From assembly GCA_964570795.1 (NCBI GenBank), contig CAZMYZ010000016.1:1-18427 (forward strand): 18,427 nucleotides of DNA, read 5' to 3'. A program made the position numbers and the translations under genes. This DNA is from Damh-18 sp964570795. GTDB lineage: Bacteria > Patescibacteriota > Minisyncoccia > Phycocordibacterales > UBA918. A model generated the notes under the pieces. The model saw nothing but the letters and a program-made list of their open reading frames with translations. It did not search any database and had not been told where the DNA came from. Shown here in pieces: positions 6,864 through 17,500 of this stretch (its first letter is position 1; the number at the start of each line of letters is the position of its first letter).

Positions 6864-6990
6864 ATAATATGCCTATTTTTGAACACAGTTCGAGGCGCAA
6901 ACATGAATACGAGCGAGGTGTACACAAACGTACAGTGAAGGAGTATTCGTGTGCAGCAACAAAGAAATGTGTCAAAAATAAGCATATTAT
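6864..6990. repeat. 127-bp imperfect palindrome between the FN3 and ABC ATPase genes
   Basis: The left arm (6864-6886, ATAATATGCCTATTTTTG then AACAC) and the right arm (6969-6990) are reverse complements over about 22 bp, with one mismatch and one extra base. Inside, CATGAATAC (6904-6912 region) can pair with GTATTCGTG (6944-6952 region), and TGTAC with GTACA near the centre, so the whole segment can fold back on itself. The right arm contains the TAA stop of the FN3 gene. It could be a long RNA stem-loop, a MITE-like element or a regulatory region; no target-site duplication was seen. Confidence 0.6.
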
Positions 6991-8528
6991 CCGCCGATGT
7001 TCTTAACCCATCCGAAGGTACTCTGGAAGTTTTCAATAATAATGTCGATGATGTTCTTTTCCTGGATTGGCGTAAAAAGCACGAAGTTTTCAGACTTTAC
7101 ACTATTGTTCGCTTCATCAGCACAATCAAGCCAAAATTGATATACCGTTGCAGGCGCAAAATCAACAATCACTTCAGTGTGTTGCATTGCAAAGCCTGTT
7201 TCTTTTGAGTCAATCACTGTTGGGTCGACTCCACCGGTGATACCTTCACGATAGGAAAGTGCACAGTGTGCAGGTTCATCGGTAATCCATTCAATAATAG
7301 TCTGAATTCGCGACTCACCTCCTGGGAAAAGTGTTGATTCGTTCGTCACATTGCTGATGATAGGTGGTGCGGTATCTTTTACCGTAATGAAGGTAATCGG
7401 ATTACTCTTCACACGATCACCACCCGCATTTTCTGCAATCACAAAGGCAACGTAGCGTGTACCAAGGGTAAGGTCTGAAATACGCATTTGGTGGTTGGTT
7501 GCAAGTGTCGGACGTCCTATAGAGTTTTGCGTACCCTTGGTCAAATCTTGATATTCCACAAGCGCCTTTGCGGGGACAGTCGTGTCCCATGCAATGGTTG
7601 CTGAATCTTCCTCAACTTTCAAGATACGAAGATTTTTGATATCGGGGCGGGATGCCTTTGTCTTGAAGGTATAATCACGACTTGTCCCCTCGATACCATA
7701 CGTATCTTTCGAGCGCACTTGGAAGTGGTACTCTGTGTATGGATCAAGACCAATGAGCCGTACTTCGTGTTCCGTGGTGTTGCCACCCGTACTTGCCTGT
7801 GAGTAGGCGTACTGCCCTTCTGTGTATGCGTCAGTGGGTGAGAAAAATACCTCAGAACTCGATTCACGGTCGGTCGTCCATTTCACCAAGGCACTCGTCG
7901 TCTCCACAATCACTGTAGGGGGACCGACGATGGTGAGGTCCTCAGTAATACCCTGAATCGCCTTTACCGTTTCATTGAGAATTTCTTGGAGTTTCTCAGG
8001 AGAATTAATTTGTTTTATCTGTTCGAGTATTTCTTGTACTGTTTGCGATTCAGATTGTGATTGAGATTGGGATTCAGATTGTGACTGACTTTCACTTTGC
8101 ACGGTTTGGCTTGTTTCAGTCTGTGTTTCCTTACCTTCCCCCGCTTCGGCACCTGACTGTGGGTCGCCATCGGTAACTACTTTGTAGTTTGCCGCAATGC
8201 CCTGGTTGCCATCAACATCCGATGATACGACACGGAAATAGTAAGTGCGTCCTGGCTCCAAATCATTGAGTGTTACGGAGTGTTCGGTGCGACTCGCCTC
8301 GGGAATACGCACAGTACCGTAGTCTTCCTGAAGGCCGTAGTTGATGGTGGAGTCCGCATCTTCATCGGTCTGCCACGTAATCGTAACGGTATCTTCTGCC
8401 ACATTCGTAATCTGCACATTGGTGATATCGGGAGGCACCGTGTCTGCAGCGCGCACGACAGGAGAGACCTGTGCAAAATACACAATGCAAAAGAGCGTTA
8501 ATACCGCTGTTGAAAGCGCTCGAACCAT
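6987..8528 (-). CDS. Secreted four-domain fibronectin type III-like protein with Ser/Gln linker
   Basis: 513 residues. Residues 1-28 form a signal peptide (hydrophobic core, VVRA-A cleavage region), which fixes the ATG. Four FN3-like domains follow at about 31-120, 200-291, 293-384 and 386-488. Each carries a W-x-T-(D) strand followed by a small/aromatic motif (WQTDEDADSTINYG, WTTDRESSSEVFFS, WDTTVPAKALVEY, WITDEPAHCALSY), the pattern seen in FN3 and purple-acid-phosphatase N-terminal domains. Residues 121-162 form an acidic, then Ser/Gln-repeat linker, and 163-195 look helical. The C-terminus (491-510) could be an amphipathic helix. No catalytic motif was seen, so it is probably structural or adhesive. 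It starts 53 bp after the giant gene with no terminator between, so co-transcription is likely. No good ribosome site is visible: GAGG lies only 2 nt from the ATG. Confidence 0.88.
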   Translation of the reverse strand: MVRALSTAVLTLFCIVYFAQVSPVVRAADTVPPDITNVQITNVAEDTVTITWQTDEDADSTINYGLQEDYGTVRIPEASRTEHSVTLNDLEPGRTYYFRVVSSDVDGNQGIAANYKVVTDGDPQSGAEAGEGKETQTETSQTVQSESQSQSESQSQSQSESQTVQEILEQIKQINSPEKLQEILNETVKAIQGITEDLTIVGPPTVIVETTSALVKWTTDRESSSEVFFSPTDAYTEGQYAYSQASTGGNTTEHEVRLIGLDPYTEYHFQVRSKDTYGIEGTSRDYTFKTKASRPDIKNLRILKVEEDSATIAWDTTVPAKALVEYQDLTKGTQNSIGRPTLATNHQMRISDLTLGTRYVAFVIAENAGGDRVKSNPITFITVKDTAPPIISNVTNESTLFPGGESRIQTIIEWITDEPAHCALSYREGITGGVDPTVIDSKETGFAMQHTEVIVDFAPATVYQFWLDCADEANNSVKSENFVLFTPIQEKNIIDIIIENFQSTFGWVKNIGG

Positions 8529-8581
8529 GTCCTCTATAGTGTACCACCCTGATACCTGCGACTAAGTGGATGTTATTAACA

Positions 8582-11500
8582 CTAGCTATCGCTTACGGCG
8601 TAGAAAATGTTGGTGCCGTGGTGCGCAGTACCCGCCACACCAAATGGAATGGCAATTCCCCAGAAGATGTCGTCAGTCGTCGGAGGAGATATCGTCGATG
8701 GCTTTGCAAGATCCACTTCAAAATTAGTAGGTGTGGTCGATGACAGTTGTTTACATACTTCTACACCACAACCACCATAGGTAAAGGTAGAGGTGGCAAA
8801 CTTTTGTGTTGCTGCAGGAATGAATGAGGTGTTGTCATCAGTAAGGTCGGTACCTTCTACAGCAATATCGATAGCGTTATTACCAATATTTACGACTGTC
8901 GTCGACGCGTTCGTTGCACCAGAGTTCGTATTCACTTCGAGTGCCGGATATCCGATACTGTCATTTACTTCAATCGCTTGCATGGTAGTGACATTGGTAC
9001 CCGCAGGTGCTGAGCCTATATCGATCAGGTTTGTACTATCCACCACCTCAATAAATGCTGCCCAGTGTTCACCAAAGTATGTGCCTGCATCGGTCGGATC
9101 AGCATGGAAGTACATATCAATATGACATTCCACATCACAACTATTTCCTACACAATTCGTGAATGCACATTGTGTTGGCGCAGTAATGTAACAATTATTG
9201 TTGTCAGGGGTACATGCAGGACCCTGGCCACTGCGGTAAATCGTTGCGGTAGCATGTACCAAGTCTCCTACGCCGTTTGCGTCACTGACCGTACCCGTAG
9301 CATACACACTCGTTGTTGTTCCTGGAGTGAGAATAATATGTGCACCACCATTGAGGGTAAGCGTCGAGACACTTGGTGCAAACTGAAGTCGCATTTCGGC
9401 CACACGCGCATATGAATCGAGATCGGTACCTTCGTTTGATACGCGGAAGCAATAATTGGAATCAGTCACATCAGTGGTAGGCGTGAGTACATACTCGAGT
9501 TCAGTATACGTATTTTGTGGCAAGGTGATATTGCCCGTATTGTTGCTTCCATCCTCAACTATTTGCCCACTCACAAACGTACCATCTCCACCAAGTACGT
9601 CGGTAGTCGCATCGAGATCAGTAAAGTGTGTCGATGATTGCATACAGAATGCGCTTCCGGTACAACTTCCCTGATTTGGTACTTCTACGTAATCAGTATA
9701 GTTTACCGCTTCACAACTTGGTGATGTGCCCTTTGGTGCAAACTCGATTTCATAGTTTTGATTGTTTACCTGAAGTCCCGTATTTTCCACCAAGAAACGT
9801 GCACGTACGATGTCACCAACATCAATACCCGTCGCAGGAGTATTAAGTGCGGAAAGCCATGACGCTCCACCAGGTACTTGCTCACCGCCAAAGGTGGTTG
9901 TTGGTGTGGTGGTGATGAGTGTACGACTCGTATAGATATCCCACGCACCATGGTACGACCACAGAGTGTATCCCACACCTCCCGTGCTATAGGAACTATC
10001 GGTTGCGCTTGTTGTTGCCACAAGACTACCATTTTTACTCAAACGTACTGAGATGAGATTACTGGTATTCCAATCAACCTCCACCTCATACCAACCAGTA
10101 CTATACGTCACTGTTGTTGATGCAAGTACTGTACCCGAAGTATCACGATGGAGTACGTTCTTTGCGAGCGAAAGTCTATCAGTACCAAAGAGTTCAAGAC
10201 AAACGGCATAATTTTGCGTTTGATTTTGCGTTCCAAAGAGCGTACACATTTCATCGCCAGAGCCTGACGTAGTGTCGATATATGCCATAGTGCGGAGAGT
10301 TTGCCCACGACTCACTACATTACTACCAATATACATACCTCCAGAATCAGTCTTGCCGTTTGTTGGGTCGCTCGCAACGAGTTTGTAGGTACGCTCGTAC
10401 GCACTCGTCCCCGATATAGTAAATTCACCCGTATCACCCGTATATTCTGAAAGACTATTGTCTTCATATGTATCAGCAAACGCAAAGGTGGTGGTCGCGA
10501 CACTGCCGTCACTCACACCGTTGTTGCCGTAATACATGTATATTTCTGTGTCCGTTGAGGTTGCAAGCGTTGGCACCTCTACCCACACTACGGCATCCGT
10601 ACTTCCCGTGTATGTCTCAATGAAGTGTGCAATGAGTGTTGTCCCATCGCTTGAGGTAAAGCGGAGATCTTCAAAGTCTGGCTGCATATCTCCAGTCTCA
10701 TGTGTCACCGTGAGTTTTACGGTTGCATTGGTGTATGCGACAGGGTCATCATTCGTAATCGTTACGCGCTTACGCTTTGTCCAACTCAAGTCATACCACT
10801 CGCTGTCAGGTACACCCTCCCCATCATCGTCATTGCGGAAGCGATACGCGGATTGCTGCGTGAGGAGACAGGAACTATCATCCCAATGAATTGAACTACA
10901 TGCATCAATGCCATCAATATCAAAGTATTCACCATCGAGATTGCCGGTATGACCCGTGAGTGTCCATGCGCTCGGCGTAGTCCCCACCACTTCGATGTTT
11001 GCACCCGTAATAGCAGTTGTCGTAGCAAATGATGTACCGGTGATGGTGAGTCCTGCATTGAAGTTGAGCGTGGTTGACGAGAGCGTGATGAGTGAACCAC
11101 CATTTACCACCAGTGTGAAATTACCCTCTGAAAGTGACGAGATAAGCGTCGTGTTACCACTCAAGGTAAGGCCGTCAGCATCCATATCATCAAAACTGTA
11201 GTAAAGCGCATTCAAGGTACCTCCAAGAATATCCATAGTATATGTGCCACTTCCTTGGTTACCAATCATCGTGTCGAATCCGTTTGCACCTACGATATTA
11301 AGCGTGCCTCCGGTGAATGTCGTCGTAGCATTTTGTGCCATATACACATTTACTTGGCGTGGTGAGCCGCCGAGCGAAGCACCGTCAAAGTCAGTTGCGT
11401 AACTCCAGTAGTCAGCGCCTGTGGTGCGGAGATAATTACCAAAGAGATACAGTGAGCCGCTCACCCCTGCATGATCCTGTGAGTAGAATGAACTGAGTGA

Positions 11501-14500
11501 ATCAGCCATAGTGATAGTACCTGCACTATCCCATGCACGAAGTGCGGTAGAAGAACCCACAATAACGGTGTTATACGTATCACCACCTGTAGTCTTTGTG
11601 TTGATGGTGTAGCCAAGTCCTGAATTAATCGCCAGTGTACTGCCAGTCCATGTAGTAGCAGCACCGCCTACGGTGTTGGTGAACACGCCACCCACCGTGA
11701 GTCGTGTGCTTGAACTTTGTGTAAAACTCGATGCTCCGGTGAGTGCAAAATTGCCCGTAGTGGTAGCATTCCCCACAATCGTCCATCCACCGGATGCACT
11801 TCCAAAGACTGCATTATGGAGTGTTGAGGTACCAAGGCTTACCGTCTCACCAGTATCCGCAGAGTTAAAGAGTACGGTGCCGCTCGCATGAGTAAACGAA
11901 CCACCCTGATTGATGAATGAACCACCCACCGACATCGTACCAAGTGCGAGTGCAACTGATCCACTCTCGATACGGAGCGAGCCAAGGAGTGCGAGATTAG
12001 TATCCGTAAAGATATAGGCACCGCCACCAGCAAAGGTGGTGCTGTAGAGGTCTGAACTACTTGCGGTTACGACGGTAGAGAGCGCGCTCGTAAAGCGCAG
12101 CACACCACCGCCATGAGTAAAGGTATCGTCATTGATGAAATCACCGCCCACAGATAGTGTACCAGTCGCACTCGTGAAGGTACCGTTTTTAATATACACA
12201 TCTCCTGTTGTAGTCGCATTCGTCCCTACCAATGTAAATGAGCCGGCACCATCGAGAGTGAGTGCGCCAAAAGATGATGCACGAGGCATAACCGTCTCTG
12301 CGGTAGCACTCGTGAATACCATGGTGCCACTATTTGCATTGAATGCACCACCAGAGACGATGAGTGAGCCTGCGATAGTCGTCGTACCTGAAGGGAGTGT
12401 GACCGTACCCTGTGCAATCGTGAAATCATTTCCGATTGCAAATGCAGTATTGGTTACCGTCCAACTACCACTACCGTTGAAGACTGTATTAAAGAGTGCT
12501 GCTTCATTGGTGTCTACCGTACGTCCTGCGCCGGTGGTAGTAAAGGTAAATGTTGCGGTCTCTCCGTCTACTGTTGCTCCTGTACCACTTATGAGACTAC
12601 CACCAATACTATGCGCTTCAGCGCCGGTTGCATCAAAGGATGCATTGGTAAGGAGTTCGAGTGTACCGTCATGAGGAGCACCTGCACCACCACCACTTAC
12701 CGTCACATTACCTAGAGGACGGAAGGTCTTACCTCCCCATACGAGAAGTTTCCTGTCTGCAGGCAAGGTGAGTGTATCAGGTGCAGTGTTGACTGCAGTA
12801 AATGGAATGTCAGCGTCGTCAGAAGAATCCCATAGTGCCATATCAGCAATTGTGAGTGCATCACTTCCTTCATAGCGCACAATCACGCGTTCTTCGTAGA
12901 TATCAAGGTCACCCACACTTGAGATAAGGTCTTTCGTTACAACAGCACCCTTTTCTGTCTCACCATCAATGTATACCACCATTGATTCTCCGGGACTTAC
13001 GGTGATATTTGAAATACTAAACGCACCAGTACCTGCAGCACATGAAGTGGTGTAACTGGTAAATCCAGCAACGCGAAGATGTATATTTTGTGTACTTCCA
13101 TCACAGAACGTCGAAGCAGTAGTACCTTCGTCGCTAAACACCCGCCCCGAAATAGAACGAGTCGTTGAACCATCATCCCACACGAGGTACCCTGGGTCTC
13201 CCGCAGGGTCAACATCAAAGAATTCTCCGTCGATGGAACCATTGTGATTGGTGAAGCGCCATGAGGAGAGTGTGGTACCGGTTGCCGTAACGTTAAACGC
13301 AGGAGTGACACCTGTTGTTGTGCCAAAGTAATTATTGGTAAAGGTGCGTGCAGGATTTTGAGTAATAACCGAAGCACCCACCGTGAGGGCAGTACCACTA
13401 TTTTGTGTGACATCAAAACTACCATACGAAAGTGTCACAACATTTGGTGTGCCGCTAAAGACAAGGCCTGAGGTATCCATGTCACTCATCTCGTAGTATG
13501 TCCATGTTGTTGATGCAGTACCACCAATACGAAGTGCGTACGTGCCACTTCCCTGGTTTTGGATAGTTGTTGAGCCTGTAGGGCTACCGACGACTGCGAG
13601 ATTACCATTCACAATAGTTGCGCTTGCACCATTTGCAAAGTACACATCAGCGGTACGTGGTGAGCCGCCAAGAGATGCACCGTCAAAGTCAGTTGTGTAA
13701 TTCCAGTAGTCAGTGCCACCATTACCTGGGTAATTACCATACACATACAAATCTCCATCATTTCCTCCATGATCCTGTGAGTAGAGTGAGCCGGCACCAT
13801 CAACAATGTATGTCGTGGCATTGCTATTCCACATACGAATATCAGTATTTGCACCGACGATGAGTGTCTCATACGCATCACTTGTGGTCTTTGTGTTCAT
13901 CGTGTAGTTGGTACCACTCACCAGTGCCAAGGTGCTTCCGGTCCAATTGGTTGTTGCACCACCAAGACTATTCGTGAAGGTGCCACCTACAGAAAGTGTC
14001 TTCCCACTCGCAAGCGTAAAGGTGCTTGCATTCCTCAAAGTAAATGCACCCGTCGTCGTCGCATGATCACTTATGGTATAGGTGCCTGTGCCATTAATCG
14101 TGAGATTACTGAATGGCGAATTACCTGCAGTAATAGCACTACTGCCCACCCCATCAAAGGTCACCGTACCACCACTACCTGTGAAGGTACCATTGTTGGT
14201 CCAATTGCCTGCAATCGTAGTCGAAGCACTTCCGCTTCCTACGAAAGCACCGGTACTCATGATGAGTACGTTACCATTCACATCGAGTACTGTGTCGTTG
14301 GTGTCAAAGGTAAGTGTCGTCGTGGTTGCACCACCCACAGTCAAATTATTTGAGACAATCATTCCAAGACCCGTCGCTGTGTATGTGGGGGCATTTCCCT
14401 GCGCCATGAGATCGAGATTGTAGTATGTCGTACCAAGTACATTGGTAGCACCAATTCCTGAATACCGTATGGTGGTGGTGTCTTCGAGGAACGTACCACT

Positions 14501-17500
14501 TTCGACAAACACATTTCCGATACCTGCAAGATTCCATACTGAACTTGCACCCAGAAGCGCATGTGCAGTATTGATAGTGAGCTTCCCGAGTACGGTGGTT
14601 GTTGCCACACTTGCGGTTGTTGTGCCAACACTTGAGCCATTACCGAGCACGAGGTTACCGAAAGTCCATGGTGTTGTGCCACCAAGTGTATTTGTACGCT
14701 CGATAGTCGTTGTTCCACTACCGAGTGAGAGTGTACCGTTACCGCTAAATGACCCATTCACTACCGTAATGTCTGCAGTACCCGTCACGGTACCCTGCGT
14801 AAGTGCAATGCCATTTTGTGAACGAATATCGCCGTTTACATTCCATGCGCCACCCACACCGTTAAAGGTAAGTGTATTGAATCCGATTTCTTGTGTAGCG
14901 GTGGTGGTAATAGTCTTACCGGTCGTTGTTGCATTCATCACGACCGTAGAAGAGGCTGCAGAGAATGAGGCGCCTAGATCCATAGAGAAACTACCACCGA
15001 GTGTATAGGTTGAAGTGGCATAGCCTATGAAGGTGGCGTTGTCATCAATATGGAGCGAACCATCAAAGGACGTGCTTGAGGCATTACCGTGTATGGTAAT
15101 GTCACCGTTTGCATTGAACGTAGTGCTTGAAGCGATATGAAGTTCGGTATTTGCAAAGAATGCAAGGGTATTCACTGTACCCGTTGCAACCGTGAAGCGT
15201 ATATCTGTATCATCAGTACTATCAAAGACCGCCATGTCAGTAATAGAAAGTGGTGTGACATCTTGATGTTTGGTGATGACTCTGTTTGCGTAGATATTAT
15301 GATTGGTGACATTTCCTGTCGGTGTTTTAGTAATCACCGTACCGCGTTGTCCGCCATTCGTATCGAGGTAGGTAGTAAGTGTTACATCACCAATGATTCC
15401 CCCAACCGTTACACTATATGTGCCGTCAGTAGGAGAACACCAGGTCGACGTTGCAACAGTACCCGCGTTCACGACAACTTTCACATTTGGTGTTGTACCG
15501 TTACAGGTAGGCGCCCCCATTGGTGTAACTCCATCATCACTATATACCGTACCCGAAACGATAATTGAAAGAGAACTATCGTCCCAACGAATCGAGCCTG
15601 GGTCACCCGTATCATTATCAAATGCTTCACCATCAATATTTCCTGTGGACTCACGGAACCACCAATATGACACGGGTGTACCGCCTGTCTGTGTGACGTT
15701 TTGCGCACTTATTGCCGAAGTGGTGGAGAAATTCACCCGATACACCTGAAGCCCCGGGTTGAAGTCTACCGTTGTTGTTGAAACGGTAATACCCGTACCT
15801 GCGGGAGTCGCAGGCACAATACGCCCATCAGCAAGAGAGGCGACTTTCGTGGTGCCTGTAAGGGTAAGCCCCGTTGCACCGAGATCCATAAGTTCATAGT
15901 ACTGCGCACTCGTCGTACCGTTGGTTACAGCGAGGGTATAGGTGCCACTTCCCTGATTTGCCACAGTAGTGGTTGCCACTGCGGCACCCGTCATATTAAG
16001 TGTACTGCCAGTGAATACTGCAGTAGCCCCACTTGCAAAACGTACATCCACCTGGCGTGACGTACTCGCGCCGTCAAAATCAGTTGCGTAACTCCAGTAC
16101 TCAGTACCGCTCGTGCGCATATATTCACCAAAGATATAGAGATCCCCATCAACACCTGCATGATCCTGTGAATAGAGTGAGCCGGTACCATCAATCAGGT
16201 ATGTAGTAGCACTGCTATTCCACATTTGAATATCAGTGTTTGCTTTGATGCGCAGTGTTTCGTACACATCACCGGTGTTCGACTTTGTATTGATACTATA
16301 ATTCCCCGCTTCAAGCGAAAGGATACCGTTCCATGTGCTTGAAGCACCATTACCACTATTGGTGAACGCACCTCCTACCGCAAGGGTCTGTCCCGTAGCA
16401 AGCGTAAATGAAGACGATGTCGCAAGGGTGAAACTTCCTGTGGTGGTCGCTGGTGCCGTTATAGTCCATACACCTCCCGTACTATTGAAGAGCACGTTGT
16501 TGAGTGAAGAGTTTCCAAAAACGACCGTCTCCGTGCCACTTGTTGAGTTAAAGAGGACAGTACCGCCATTCGGTACAACAGTCGCATAATTTCCATACGA
16601 ACCGCCAATCGTGAGTGTTCCTGAAGGAAGGGTGAGTGTTCCTCCTGTTACCCACACACTTCCCTGTGCGGTAACATTTGAGTCGAGGAAGGACCATGCA
16701 CCACTACCGGTAAAGGAAAGACTATTGAATGCACTCGCTCCTACATCAATCGTTTCGGTACCTGCACCCGTGAAACTCACCGTACCACTATTGTGGTTGA
16801 AGGTGCCCCCACTTTGCGTGAACGAGCCACCGACTGAAAGGTTAGCACTCGGGAAGGTGACCGTACCCTGCGTCATGAGGAAGTTATGTGATGTTGTAGC
16901 ATAGGTATCGAGGAATGACCATGAACCACTGCCGGTGAAGGTCATGTTGTAGAAAAGATTGGTAAATGGTGTACCACTTGCAGCAATAGTCTCGACGCCA
17001 CTTGAGGTAAAGAGCAGAGTAGCGTTATTGTGTGCAAAGGTACCTCCCACTGATGAGAATGAGCCAGCGAGTGTCGTCGTGCCGGTAGGCATCGTCACGG
17101 TACCCGTAGAAATTCTGAAATCATTTCCAACCGTAAGAAGTGTTTCGGTGAAGGACCATGCGCCACCCGCACCATTAAAAGTGAGGTCGTAAAACGCGTC
17201 ACTCCCTGCGGTAATAGTATGATTGGTGGTGGTTGCAGCCATGATCACCTCACCACTACGTGCGTAGAAGGTATTATTGTTTATCCAATTTGAGAATATA
17301 GTGATGTCATTCGCTGCAGACGCATCAAGGACATCATCGGCACCAATCGTCATGCTTTGTGCTTTGACATTTGTAGAATAGAACGTGGTCTTTCCCGAGG
17401 TACCGTCAACAACCACATTACCCACATTTTGTAGCGCACCACTTTGGTCAGACCATGTGGATGGATTCACGCCATCAAAGGTGGTAGTGCCCATACCCGT

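Noticed and set aside
8041..8130. CRISPR-like short tandem repeats
   Set aside because: The repeats are 6-12 nt units without spacers and keep the reading frame; they encode the Ser/Gln linker.
14442..15008. Plus-strand open frame of 188 codons opposite the giant gene
   Set aside because: It and similar plus-strand frames (for example 12132-12674 and 17385-17831) mirror the Thr/Ser/Gly-rich repeats. Their products are low-complexity Val/Pro/Ser sequence with no domain, and none has a ribosome site.
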